Shown one piece after another: positions 37,750 through 49,065 of a DNA stretch of 64,000 bases. Source of the stretch: Prunus persica. Lineage: Eukaryota > Streptophyta > Magnoliopsida > Rosales > Rosaceae. Made by a program: the position numbers and the translations under genes. A model generated the notes under the pieces. The model did not search any database. It had not been told where the DNA came from and saw nothing but the letters and a program-made list of their open reading frames with translations. How positions within the stretch are numbered: the stretch's first letter is position 1; each line of letters opens with the position of its first letter. The DNA lies in assembly GCF_000346465.2 (NCBI RefSeq), contig NC_034016.1:21506442-21570441 (forward strand), given 5' to 3'.

Positions 37750-38340
37750 CAAGAAGAGTTTCCTGCGTGCGGCCGACGCCAAGGCACGTGGCGACAAAGG
37801 GTTCCGTCCCGATTCTTTTGCCAAACCTCCATACCCAAAGTACGAATTTATCCTTGAAACACCGAACCTGCCATTCAAGACGACATTGTTTTGTCCGGTA
37901 GTGGAAGGCGCGTGACGACATGTTTTTTGTCAGAGGCTGAGGGGGACTTTTGGGAGAGCCCCTTTCATTAACTAAATTGGAAAAACGAAACTTAATTCTA
38001 ACGTGGGCTTTGAGCTTTGTCGTATTATCTGGAGCGTGTTCTATCCTAATCGTGGGCTACGTACACGTGGCGAATGCATATCTCTCACGTTTTCTAGTGG
38101 GCCCATTCTTAGGGCCTTATTCCTAAAATCAAGTTGATACGATGAACTCGGTGGTGGGACCCTTTAAAGCCCCCGTGATGGTCACCAATCAATCCGAGTA
38201 TACCACGTGGTCCTCATGGTTTGATTGATTAGATATTCCTTGTGACATCTGATGTGGGACACTTTGGTGCATCTCCGCCGTTGGTTTCTTTTGCTTTGTT
38301 TTTTTTAATCGGATGGCTATGTTATGGAGCCATTGGTGGT
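37750..38340. promoter_or_regulatory. GC-richer island with three G-box/ABRE sites, no gene
   Basis: Three CACGTGG cores lie at 37785-37791, 38064-38070 and 38204-38210, the first two extended to CACGTGGC. The stretch is clearly richer in GC than its surroundings but has no credible frame. It could be a remnant promoter, a distal element or the start of an unannotated non-coding transcript. Nothing in the sequence decides between these. Confidence 0.35.
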
Positions 38341-38491
38341 GTAGTGTAGGAGAACAAATTCAACAGCAAAAAGATAGACAAGTGACCGGTACACTGTTAG
38401 AAGAACATTGATTTTTCTTCGATCATGAGCCACTATGCGGCTGTTTTTATTAATTTATAGTTTCTTACAATTCTTTGCATATTAATTTTAT

Positions 38492-38674
38492 CAGTTTCGA
38501 TTTTTTGAATTACCGAAGTTTAAGAAATTGGTGGTCATTCATCGTTGTACGTAAATTCAACGGTTCACTCACTCTTACACTCCTTTTAAGAAACTTTTTT
38601 GAACCGTTAGATTAACATTCAACGGTGGATAACCACAATCTCTTAGATTCTTGTAGTCCAAGAGATCGAGGTTG
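38492..38674. mobile_element. Hairpin MITE, 183 bp, 10-bp target duplication (MULE type)
   Basis: The element is almost entirely two inverted arms of about 75 bp around a loop of about 30 nt. The left arm begins CAGTTTCGATTTTTTGAATT and the right arm, reverse-complemented, CAACCTCGATCTCTTGGACT. Both end at AACGGTTCA next to the loop. TTAATTTTAT flanks it on both sides (38482-38491 and 38675-38684). The 9-10 bp duplication suggests Mutator-type mobilisation. It has no coding capacity. Confidence 0.88.
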
Positions 38675-38684
38675 TTAATTTTAT

Positions 38685-41600
38685 ATGAAAATAAAAAAAT
38701 GTTTTAACATTATGTTTACGTGAACATATTATAAAGTTAAATCATACGATTAACTGTAAGATGTTGAACTTACTGCTCTACAATTGACATAAGCTAAATA
38801 TACCATACAAATTCATTTAAAAGAACTGTATTGGATTGTATTCATATGTGCGAACTTAGTCATGCCTATCAAATGATCTTGATAGATATTAAGATTTTTC
38901 ATAAATTAAAGGACTTTATTTGTTTTGATTCAATCCCTTGGCACGATGCAAGGATTGTACATGATTGAGTGAAAAATTGGAAAAGAAAATTTGCCCATTA
39001 AATAAGTGAATTATTTATTCAAATATTAGTTTGAATGGACAATGTAATTGGACAAAAAACATTGTCCCGTCTAAATAATAAAGACATAAAAGACTACATC
39101 AAAGGACGATTATTTTCATCAGGAAAACCAAATTTGTTGGTGAGTGAAACAACAATGCAAACATGAATAAAATAAAACATTAAAATTGCCAACTGGCTGG
39201 TCGTCTACGATGGCTTCTTTTTTTTTTTGTCAGATTGTCTACGATGGCTAAACCTCCCTCAATAGCATACACACAGAAGCTTCCGAGCTTGTAAATTAGT
39301 AAGTGTCTAAGCAATTCACACCCAAGTCCTTCCTCAAACTCCACGATAATAAAATACCCTTAAAAAATGATGGCATTGGCAACGGTCCAAAACTCCATTA
39401 ATATAAATTAATTTTCATAAAACAATGATATTATTGAGTGCTTGTATTTTTGGATGCATACGTTGTCGTATTGTGAGGGGGTGGCTAAGCATGTGCCACG
39501 CCGCAGCGCCCAACACACACAAACACAAACACAAACTGTACCAAAAACATAATGCCGTGTGGCTTACACATATACATATATATTTATTTAATTTTTTCTC
39601 TTTTAATTTGGGTCATATCCGTTTTTCTCTTTTGGGAGTTGATCTTTTTTTTGGTAGTAACGTGCGGCCCACATTGGGTTTGGCCTTTTGTGCGTTAGGT
39701 CAACAACTGGGAACAGCTTTTGTCTTCTTGTGTCCTTCTGGTCAATCCCACTAAAGAGAGGTGAATTATTTGAATTTTGTGTTCTATAGTAAATCCAAAC
39801 AATTCCACATGTTGAAAACAAATTAGTAAAGAGGGTTTATTCAACTTTTTTTGGTTGGTAATTTCAATTGACTTAGATTTTTAAATCCAGAAACAGACAT
39901 ATAAGTGTGGTAGACCAGCTTGTCACGAAAGCAAGTTAGGTCAATTGATCACGAAAGAGAATTCGTTCCATTACACATTATCTCTTGTATTAAAAGAAAG
40001 AACCAAATTTAATTTAGTTAACAAACTCTTCCGACACATCTTAATATAATTGAATGGATTTGGTAACTTTTTATTCTTATAGGCATTTAAAATTAGGGAG
40101 ATTTACTATTATACTCAATATAGGGACCCAATTTATAAAAATACCCTATACGAAATGGACTTTAGAAACACACTCAAATCTCATTTACAACATAACAAAA
40201 AAACTTTTAATTTCTTATAAATTACAAAATTGCCATCAATTTCTTAAAATAAGCCAAACTCCAAAATCTCATAAAAATACCCAAAAGACTCAATAGGACA
40301 TCAAAGTAATTTAATAATCAATATTAAGTTAAATAAGGCAAGTTATCATTTTTTAGGTTTTTTTGGATTTGTTTATAGAAATTCAATTGTGTAGAATTTA
40401 TCTATAATATTAGTGTTAAGAATGAGTATATCACTAAATATCTCTAAAAACTATGAAAATCATAAATAATTTTATGCTTGGTTGGTAGTTGGTACATGCA
40501 TGTTATGTTCAAAATACGATAATAATATTTTATGTGTGGCTAGTTTTATGCCATCATTGATCCAATCCCATAAACTTTGGGGGTTAGATTTCAATCATGG
40601 GTCGGATTCGATTAAATTAAAAAGTCTACAAAAGTAGCTCATACTAGATTTTCTGACCAAAAGACAAAAAATAAAGTTCAAATAGATTTGAGTTCAATCC
40701 ATTTTATATATAGTGGAAATATTTATCCCTTCCTTGTATAGTTGTAGGCAAAGGCTGGAAGGCAAAGAGTCTATGAGTCAATGAGTCAAAATCCCCTTTG
40801 GATACGTTCAGTCTGTGTGTACGCCTTTTGAATGGACACGAAGACAAAAAAGAAAGCCATGTACAATGAATGAGGATCTTGGAGATGCCTTAAAGTGTGA
40901 TTAGAACAAAGAAACCACCTAACAAGAAAGAATGTGCATTGAATTTGTGTATGAGCTAGTATTGGCTTTTGGGTGTGTGACCAGATAGATTCTCTCTTCA
41001 AGTAAAAACAATTAAGCATGTATCATACTATCATGTGTCTCAATGCATCGTCCCCAAATTTTCTACTCATCCATCTTAAAAGGTCGTGGACCACGCTTTA
41101 TTATTCGTTAGGTAATACCAAACTGTTAACAGCACTTAAATTAGCATGTAAAGTGAATAATCCAGTTTAAATAAACCGCCGGGTATGATAGCTTTGTCAT
41201 ATGCAACTATCATTCATTAAAAATTTATCTTTACGAGATTCGATGAATGTTTATTAGTTACTTTTTTGATTAAGATATTTAACTGTATGTGCATTCATAA
41301 GTATCGTTCACACGCGAACATGAGTTAAGCCAATGGGGTTGCTTCAACTTTGGGATACTTTATTAGCCATTTGCTTGCTTCAACTTACAAGGAACGATCC
41401 TCAACCAGAAAATGAAAAAGGCCAGAGAAAACTTTGGAGCAAGCTTACTTATACTAATTAGTATGGATAATTCATAATTATCAAAAGTTGTGACGTAACT
41501 ATCAAGGCAGCCCAATTGGCCACTGAAGATTATGATATATTTCATATATGTTTTTTTTAAAAAAAAATTAAACTATTTTTCTCATATAAAATGAACCCAA

Positions 41601-42500
41601 TTAAGTTTTTTTTTTTTGGTGGGGTTGGATTATAAGGTGTTTGATACAATCATTTTTCTGCAAGCAATGCATCAGAGAAAAAAAAATTAAAAAAATTAGT
41701 GAAATGGACAGCTCTTGCAAACTCACACACTCTTCCTCCGATATAGTATAAACATATGCCATGGTTTCAAACTTTGTTTAGCGTTTGTATTAATTAAAGA
41801 TGATGGATTGAGTCAGAGCACACATTGTCAAATATAAACTACTTAAATTAGCACATTGAATTTCCAATTCAATGGCAATAAAAAACGATGACCAAGGGTG
41901 ATGATGATGACAGGGATGACGAATTTATGAATTAAAAAAAAAAAAACCTAAGTAAGAAGAAAACGACTGTGGCGAACCATGATGTGGTTCCCTACATTGA
42001 GTACAAGGGGTGTGTGGAAGGGAAGAATATACAAATATGTCTGGAGACAGTCACAGCCTATTTTGTGGGAATTTCATAAACCAAGCTTCAATGAATTGGA
42101 TCAAATCTTTTTAAAAGTTTGAGAATGCTTGCTTTTGATGAGCAATTCCCAGCTTTAGAAATACCGAAAATGGATCTATCAGAATCTAGGAAGGAAACCA
42201 ATAAAAAGGGGAAATATATTTGTCCCAATTTAGTTTATTGGCGCTTGACAATGCTTAAAAAAAGGGAAAGATGGAACTTTTTTTCCATATATTTAAAATA
42301 CCTTTTCAATTTGAAAATATTTTTACTAATTATTTTAACATCATATATACTCTCACGGCCTTTCTCATTACTAATTAGTTAACACGTATTTATGAACATA
42401 ACCACAAATTATTTTTTAATTACATAAGGGGGTTTGGAACCTAGATGCCAGTTGGAAGGAGGGGGAAAATATGCTGCCAACCCACCGCAGGTAAACCCCA
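38685..42500. other. Intergenic, about 3.8 kb
   Basis: AT-rich DNA with no supported gene. The stretch around 40090-40310 (many AAAATACCC and AAACTTTT-like runs) resembles a degraded dispersed repeat, but its ends cannot be placed. Other frames of up to about 110 codons lack protein-like composition. Confidence 0.35.
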
Positions 42501-42506
42501 TTGGCT

Positions 42507-42604
42507 GTGTCAAGTATATTTTTCTTGATGAAAAAAGGGGGCAAAGACCCCCTAGAGGCTAGAGCAACAGCAACAATCCTTAGCCAGCACCCCGTGTCAA
42601 GTAT
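42507..42604. repeat. Short insertion flanked by an 11-bp direct repeat
   Basis: GTGTCAAGTAT occurs at 42507-42517 and 42594-42604. The 76 bp between them include a small GGGGGCAAAGACCCCC hairpin. This could be a tiny retroposed or transposed fragment with its target duplication. The class is not recognised. Confidence 0.4.
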
Positions 42605-42644
42605 TTCGGTTTCTATAGTTTTTCCTTGTTTTTTCTTGGGCTAT

Positions 42645-42730
42645 ATCTAAAAGATGCATATTAGGACTTCCCTAAAGATCACTCATTCTAGGACATCCCA
42701 GAGATCACCCATCCTGGATCTAAAAGATGC
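42645..42730 (-). repeat. Two tandem 5S-rRNA-like box fragments between direct repeats
   Basis: Read on the minus strand, the two copies (about 42661-42690 and 42690-42716) resemble the GGATGGGTGACCTCCTGGGAAGTCC end of plant 5S rRNA, with several mismatches each. ATCTAAAAGATGC borders the pair at 42645-42657 and 42718-42730. It is not a functional 5S gene, because most of the 120-nt sequence is absent. It may be a relic of a 5S-carrying retroelement such as Cassandra. Confidence 0.35.
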
Positions 42731-44450
42731 GTCTTTGGTAACATAACGGAGCAGCAAAAATGAGCAAAATAATTTGGTTGTTTGGTTGGTAAGTCTTTGT
42801 CAGATGACTGGCTTTTAGTAATGGGTTTTTTTTTTTTTTTTTTTGATTGGGTAGCTCAAGGCCCATATTAAATCGCACGTTGCAAATACTTGGTGACAAG
42901 TCTGTTCAAGATGGGCCTAATCCTCAAAATATTTACTGCACAAAAGATGAGGGCTTAACATAATTCAGCAATTGGGCTTTGGGTCATGGACTTCAGCATA
43001 GGCTGAAGAACAATGCAGACTAACTTACAGCAAGTCCAAAATCAAATTCTATGCTGCTAGCAAGTAAAAAAATAGCAAATAATCCAATCCAGGCCTCATC
43101 ATAAAGAAACACTCTCATGTAACGGGAATAACATTGTTTTGTTATTCTTAATTAATAACACACGTAAGATAACGTTTTCATGTGTCATTATACTATTGGC
43201 TAAAAATAGCTAAACAATACTATACCTGTTACAAGTAAATTTTTCAATTCATGATGATATAAAAAAGTGACACAAAATCTTGTGACAAAAATCAAATCCT
43301 GCAACTTTAGAAGAATATGCCAAATATGCCTTCGATCTTCTCTCTCATATTGAGCCGAAAATCACTACATCGATTCCCTTCCTTACTATTAGAAAGAAAA
43401 GAACAAACACGAAATGCAACAATACAAAAACCAGCTTGATGACACTAATTTATACCATAAAAAAATTGATAACTATTGGGTTGGTTCAATAAATTGAATA
43501 AACAAAAGAAACAATAATGTATTTTTTATAATGTACATTTTTATATTTTGACAGCATCTTATTAGGTTTAACAACATAAACTAATCGAAATTCACGGCAT
43601 TTCTCATTAGTCAAAGGGCAATCATTGTCACTTGTGTGTTAATGGAGCCCATGTAAACTCAAAACTGTTTTGCAAGAACAGGTAACAGTATATCTAGCAG
43701 CATTCTGTGTCTTACAAATTACAATCAAGCAATGCATGCTGCTTGCTGCTGAGGTTTCAAAACTACTTTACTTTTTTCTTTTTCTGTTACAAATGATATT
43801 GAAGGAGATGACTCGAACACAGAATTTCAAATTCATAGATAATAACTCATAATCACTTGAGTTATAAAACACTAAATTTTGGCCATTTAGCAAGCACTAC
43901 ATATCAGCGTTGAAAAAGAAGCTAAAAATATTAGGCAGCGATGAGTCAGATCCCATTTAACGTTAATGATAATGTTATATTTTCAATCACAAGCCATAGA
44001 ATAGTAATTTCCGCAGCTGAGCATCCTTATCAGCTGCCTAAACTTGGTGGTCTCGCCTCAGAAATTTAAGCAAAATGACATGACTTTTTGTTGGAGATTT
44101 TATGAGAACATGGAGCCTACTGGGAAATCCACCACACAGCCTCACCCACTTGGTCATCAAGTTGAAGTTTGAACACTTAAAACTACGGAAAATATGTACC
44201 TCAATCTGTCTCCCCCTCTTGAAGATAGGTGGTTCAATCTTCTTCAAGATTTCATATTCATATTCGTATTCAAACAAAGCCAACAACTACGACTCTCTCT
44301 CATTGTCAAAGTCCCCACCTCTCTCAATTTCTTTACACGCCAAAACCCTAAAGCCAACCATTAAATTAGTCCAACCATATAACTTCTCCAATAAACAATT
44401 GAACTCCCACAGAAATATTTAAATAATAATAATAATAATAATACAACTTT
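42731..44450. other. Intergenic and upstream region of the VAPYRIN-like gene
   Basis: No gene is supported. A poly(T) run lies near 42830. An AAACCCTAA telo-box (44343-44351) and an (AAT)n microsatellite (about 44421-44443) lie within 260 bp of the next start codon and are probably in its promoter or leader. Confidence 0.4.
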
Positions 44451-44603
44451 TGAACGAAAACGAAAGGAAAAGATCACCCCACCTTCCCAGTCTCCGTTTT
44501 CAGCTTCTTCATTTTGAATCATTTCCCATCAAACCAAACCTTCCCCAGAAAAAAGAAAAGAAAGCAAGAACACCGGAGGGGTTTTTTCAGTTTCAGTTTC
44601 GCC

Positions 44604-46022
44604 ATGGACAGACTGGTGAAGCCAGACGTGAAAGAAGTTGAGCTCAACTTCAAGAGAGACCAAAAGTGCACCACAACGTTCAGGCTAAGCAACCTCATGC
44701 ACACCATGTCTGTAGCTGTGTCTCTTACCACCACAAACCCATCTCTGTTTTCCTTTTCTCAGCCCTTCTCCATAATCCCACCGCTCTCCTCAGCATCCTA
44801 CAGCCTCTTCCTTTCTCAGCCGTCTGATCAACCCCCTCTCCCTCTGTCGACCCCTCATGACGTCATCAACGTCAAAACCTCCATGCTCCCCACCGGCAAG
44901 GCGCATCAGGACGATCTTCGCCGTCTGTTTGCAAGGCCTGGGCCCCACGTTTTCAAGGACGCCACCATACCCATCGCCTTCGTGGGTCCACATGTGGTTG
45001 AGTTTCTCATTTCCCAGCAAACCCGAATCTCGGAATTTGATTCTTTCTTCAACAAAGCGATTTCTGGGTGTTCTGTATCTGACCTCACTGCGCTGCTCAA
45101 ACCCGCCATAGCCTCTAGGAATGCCAACTTGGTTTCTGACCTGATTGACGCCGGTGCGGTTGTGAATCAGAGAAATTCGGATTCTGGGTCTTTGCTATCT
45201 CTGGGTGTTGGAGCCGGAAACGTTGAAATTGTAAAGGTTCTGATAGCCTCCGGCTGCGGAATTGGTAACAATTCGGCCGACATGGTTTTGCACGAAGCAG
45301 CGGCGATAAACCGGGTCGATTTGATTGAGATTTTGTGCAAGAGTTTCGCCGGGATCGACCTGAATTGGGTCGACCCGGAAGGTCGGACTCCGATCCACGT
45401 CGCGGCGGCTCACGGTCACGTCGAGACGTTGAAGTTTTGTATTTCGGTTGGAGGCAATGCTGAGGTTTCGGACTGTGAAGGTTGGAGCCCTCTTCATTGC
45501 GCAGCAGAGAAGGGTCATTTGGAGGCCGCTAAGTGTTTGTTAGATTGCTCCAATGTCAAGTATGCCGTAACCAGAGATGGAAGGACGGCTTTTGACATAG
45601 CCGCGGCTAACGGGCACTCGGGCCTGCTCGGTGTTCTGCGTTACGACGACGTTCTGCACCGGGCGGCGAGGTTGGACGATGCGCATGGGTTGAAGAGTTG
45701 CCTTGCGGAAGGGGCAGATGTGAATGGGAGGGACCAAAATGGGTGGACCCCTTTGCACAGGGCTGCATTCAAAGGCAGGATTGAGTGTGTGAAGGTGTTG
45801 CTTAACCATGGTGCTCAGGTTGATGTGGTTGATGATGCTGGGTACACGCCGCTGCATTGCGCAGTGGAGGCGGGGCACGTGCAGGTTGCTCTGCTGTTGG
45901 TTGCTCATGGAGCTCGAGCCAATGTGAAGAGTTTGGAGGGTGTGATGCCTATCAATTTGGACCGTTTCAAGAACCACCCAGCTCTTGTCCAGCCTTTGTG
46001 TCATGGAAAAGAGCGAGCTTGA
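44604..46022 (+). CDS. VPY-like: VAPYRIN-like protein: MSP domain plus ankyrin repeats
   Basis: A single exon of 472 residues. The frame is open 30 codons further upstream, but the ATG at 44604 (GCCATGG context) begins MDRLVKPD, the VAPYRIN-type N-terminus. The MSP (VAP-like) domain covers about 1-130, with FKRDQKCTTTFRLSN. Roughly nine ankyrin repeats follow from about 155, clear in DPEGRTPIHVAAAHGHVE, CEGWSPLHCAAEKGHLE, QNGWTPLHRAAFKGRIE and DAGYTPLHCAVEAGHV. VAPYRIN is needed for intracellular accommodation of arbuscular mycorrhizal fungi, and the VAPYRIN-like paralogues are less well known. Whether this is the true orthologue or the paralogue needs a tree. The coding region is much GC-richer than its surroundings. 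Confidence 0.86.
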   Translation: MDRLVKPDVKEVELNFKRDQKCTTTFRLSNLMHTMSVAVSLTTTNPSLFSFSQPFSIIPPLSSASYSLFLSQPSDQPPLPLSTPHDVINVKTSMLPTGKAHQDDLRRLFARPGPHVFKDATIPIAFVGPHVVEFLISQQTRISEFDSFFNKAISGCSVSDLTALLKPAIASRNANLVSDLIDAGAVVNQRNSDSGSLLSLGVGAGNVEIVKVLIASGCGIGNNSADMVLHEAAAINRVDLIEILCKSFAGIDLNWVDPEGRTPIHVAAAHGHVETLKFCISVGGNAEVSDCEGWSPLHCAAEKGHLEAAKCLLDCSNVKYAVTRDGRTAFDIAAANGHSGLLGVLRYDDVLHRAARLDDAHGLKSCLAEGADVNGRDQNGWTPLHRAAFKGRIECVKVLLNHGAQVDVVDDAGYTPLHCAVEAGHVQVALLLVAHGARANVKSLEGVMPINLDRFKNHPALVQPLCHGKERA

Positions 46023-46989
46023 AGAACTGATATCGTGAATATTATAATGTGTTGTTGAATTATCTTGTTATGTTATGATGCACTATGCAATCAAATGTGT
46101 ATATAGTTATGTCGATTTTCGGATGTTTGTTGTATAATGTGGGATGATGAGTTTGAATGGTTGGGGTAGAGAGAGATATGTAGGAGTTATAATTGTGTTT
46201 CCCCTCCACAACCATGTTGTAAAAGTGAGTAAAACTCCCATTTCTAGGGAACCAAGATGGCTTCTGATGAAGCTTCAGTTCAGTCTCATATGTTACTTAC
46301 CGCGAGAAATCAAGTTTTTCAAGCACCTAAAATGAACTGTGATTTTTGTTTCAAATTCAATCGATGCCTGTACGAGCCTTTTATTTTCTTCTAAACTTGG
46401 ACATCCAAGAGTCACTATGCAATATGCTCAGCAAATGGAGAGAAAAACTCCATAAAATAAAATCACTTAAAACCACATATAGTAATTATATAGAGAAGTG
46501 ATTATTAACATATGCATAATCACTCCCAAACGAACCATATGTATTCTTCATCAAGTGATTCAAGTTTATGAAATAAGACTAGTTCAAAACTTTGCCGGCT
46601 TTAGTTTCTGGTATTGTCATCAACATTACAAAAGTTGCAAGCAATATGGGGCGTAAGATGAATATAATTGAATATCTTGGAAGCGGATCTGATTTCAGGT
46701 CAAACTCATTTCATTAGATTGCAAATTTCAATGCACCTACCTGAGCTAACAATTGTTATACATTACAATTTACATGCCCACAAATCCACCAACAATCTCA
46801 ACTATGAAGTTGGTCTTGTCGGGCATGTGGGAACAACGTCTATCCTAAGTCAGATTACAAAAACAATTGTGAAAAGTGTCAGCTGAAAATTTCTCAGAAT
46901 TATTTTATCAATGGCTTGAAACTCTGCTTAAACTAAATTTGGTCCTTAACTCGGTATTGGACGTTGAAAAATCGACATGGAGTTACGCA
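46023..46989. other. Intergenic, 3' flank of the VAPYRIN-like gene
   Basis: Probable 3' UTR to about 46140, then ordinary AT-rich DNA with no supported feature. Confidence 0.4.
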
Positions 46990-46997
46990 GTTATTCT

Positions 46998-47527
46998 TAG
47001 GGATGGACACTCAAACTGGCGAACCGGAAATTCGAGCCGAATCGTACCGAATCAAACCCCAAAAAAACCAAGTTGACCAAAAAGTCAACAACCGGTCAAA
47101 AATCGAACCGGACCGGTTTCGAATCCGATTCCATGTCTTCAAAAACCAGATCGGATCGAACCGAACCGCTCAAATTAAAAATATATATAATTTTAATATA
47201 TATTTATATATAATGCTATATTTTTAATTTCACTAAAAAAAACTAATATTTATCCAAGTTCAATTTCAAAATATATATATTTTCTAACTTTAATATTTAT
47301 TTTTATATGAAATTGAATAATTTGTTAATTTTCAAGTAAAAATAATAATATTTCAGTTGAGAATTGTATTAAAAAATAATTTAAAAAAATAATTTATATA
47401 ATTCGGTTCAAAATCGAACTGGAATCGAAACTGGTTCAAACCGAACCGAACCAAATTAGATGAATAGTACTGGATCGGTTCTAATTTGAGGTAAAAACCG
47501 ATCCAAACCAAACCGTGTCCACCCATA
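46998..47527. mobile_element. hAT-like MITE, 530 bp, 8-bp target duplication
   Basis: The left end is TAGGGATGGACAC and the right end, reverse-complemented, TATGGGTGGACAC (two mismatches in 13). GTTATTCT flanks both sides (46990-46997 and 47528-47535), the 8-bp duplication expected of hAT elements. The sub-terminal parts are full of short CGGTTC/GAACCG and AACCGAACC motifs in both orientations, and the middle is an AT-rich core. It is non-coding. Confidence 0.88.
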
Positions 47528-48022
47528 GTTATTCTTGCAATTATTTCTTGATAAAAAAACAATAGTATTTTATTGATAAGATAAACAAAAATATTTATTC
47601 TTGAAACTTATCAATTGGTTGGTTCATCCCCCAACCAGGGTTTAATGATGAATTCAACTGAATTTGAACGTATCAGCCACGAAGGAATGTGACTATATTA
47701 TAGACTTTATCTAGAAGAACGATATGAAAGCAAGAAGAAACAGCCCATGAAATTGGGGTTTCATGGAATGTGGTCAAAACCAAATTGAGCTTCCAGACCA
47801 CATTAAGAGAAGCCCAGATAAAAACTAGTCAATTGTTTGGGTTGGGTCAACCTCAATCCACAAACCCATGACTTAGACCAATCATAAGCGAAGCCCAGTC
47901 CGGAAGATGACCCACAGGAGACGACGACGTCGTTTTTCGAATTCGAAAGTTACAGTCGAACTGAGATTTCAGTTCGCGGGCTCGAAACATTTCAAATCTA
48001 TACAAATCATCTCCCTCCACAG

Positions 48023-48098
48023 CCACGTCAGCGATCCGCGTGAAACCTCACCCTACCAATCAAACGCTCTCTGGCACTAATCCTTCCGTCCATATAAA
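48023..48098 (+). promoter_or_regulatory. Histone type I (Hex-Oct) element, CCAAT and TATA of the first H2A.X gene
   Basis: 48023-48040 is CCACGTCAGCGATCCGCG. It joins the ACGTCA hexamer and the reverse-orientation octamer GATCCGCG in the spacing of the plant histone type I element, which drives S-phase expression. CCAATCA follows at 48056-48062 and TATAAA at 48093-48098, 88 bp before the ATG. Confidence 0.82.
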
Positions 48099-48185
48099 CC
48101 CACAAGGTTGAACCTTGAAGGCATCTCCAAATTCCAAAGACTTGAATTTTTTCAAACTTGAATTGAAATTCCCAAATCGAGAACC

Positions 48186-48723
48186 ATGAGCTCCACAGCA
48201 GCAGCCACCACCAAATCAGGCAGAGGCAACGTCAGAGGCACCAAGTCGGTCTCAAGATCCCAGAAGGCCGGTCTGCAATTCCCGGTCGGTCGCGTCGCCC
48301 GGTTCCTCAAGGCCGGTCGGTACGCTCAACGAGTCGGCAGTGGCTCCCCGGTCTACCTCTCTGCTGTCCTCGAATACCTAGCTGCTGAGGTACGTCGTCG
48401 TTTTAAGGCTGTTATATTAACTTCTTTGTTCCTTTGGGGTTTCTCTTTCTCTTTTGTGGGTTATTGTTGGCTAACTGTTTGATGTTTTGGGTTGTGCTCA
48501 GGTTCTGGAGTTGGCAGGGAATGCTGCGAGGGACAACAAGAAGAACAGAATCACTCCGAGACACATTCAGCTTGCAGTGAGAAATGATGAGGAGTTTACG
48601 AGGCTTTTGGGGTCTGTGACGATAGCTAATGGAGGTGTTCTGCCTAATATTCATCACAATCTGCTTCCAAAGAAGGGTGGCAAAGCAAAGGGCGAGATTG
48701 GTTCTGCTTCCCAGGAGTTCTAG
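48186..48723 (+). CDS. H2AX: Histone H2A.X, diverged copy
   Basis: Two exons, 48186-48389 and 48502-48723, give 141 residues. The C-terminal SQEF (GSASQEF) is the phosphorylation motif of H2A.X, used to mark DNA double-strand breaks. The histone fold and the acidic-patch residues ([15 protein letters not shown]) are intact. Compared with the neighbour at 49419, it has changes in the N-terminal tail ([11 protein letters not shown]), in the L1-loop area ([13 protein letters not shown] instead of [13 protein letters not shown]), in TPRHIQL and in FTRLLGS. The gene sits 0.7 kb upstream of, and in the same orientation as, the second copy, and both share the intron position. This points to tandem duplication. 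It keeps a better histone promoter than its neighbour, so it is probably expressed. Confidence 0.93.
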
Positions 48724-49010
48724 GGTTGGTAGATTTTGTTGTTAGGAAAAATAAGAAAAAGAAAAATTTGAGCCCCTTGTTCATTAAGGCTCTTGCTTTT
48801 TGATGGGTAGTTTAGATTGTTAGAAGGAAGTAGAAACCTCATATTGTAAAGCTTTGCTTCCAGGAAGATAACTATGTTGTATTCTACTGGAGTTTATATC
48901 GTTCAGTGCAGATTCTAATTTCCAAATTTGGTTTTGTCCAATTACATCTGCTTCTTGTTTTTGGTTAATTTTAAATATTTTTGTGGGTGCAAAAATTTCT
49001 GATAGTAATC

Positions 49011-49065
49011 AATCTTGCTAAGAATTTGTCTTAAAAAAAAAAAAAAAAATCTTGCTAAGCATTTG
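49011..49065. mobile_element. Minimal poly(A) retroposition scar with 18-bp direct repeats
   Basis: AATCTTGCTAAGAATTTG (49011-49028) is followed by TCTT and 17 A residues, and then by the near-identical AATCTTGCTAAGCATTTG (about 49048-49065, one mismatch). This is what a severely 5'-truncated, LINE-style insertion leaves: a target duplication around little more than the poly(A) tail. Confidence 0.6.

Noticed and set aside
39425..39754. 109-codon frame in the 10-kb gene-poor stretch
   Set aside because: Low complexity and Phe/Leu-rich, with no domain and no promoter or splice context.
42640..42735. A functional 5S rRNA gene
   Set aside because: Only about 28-nt fragments are present, with mismatches and without the box A part.
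44514..44603. 30-codon upstream extension of the VAPYRIN-like protein
   Set aside because: The extension (Lys/Arg and Phe-rich) does not resemble the family, and the ATG at 44604 has a strong context and the MDRLVKPD start.
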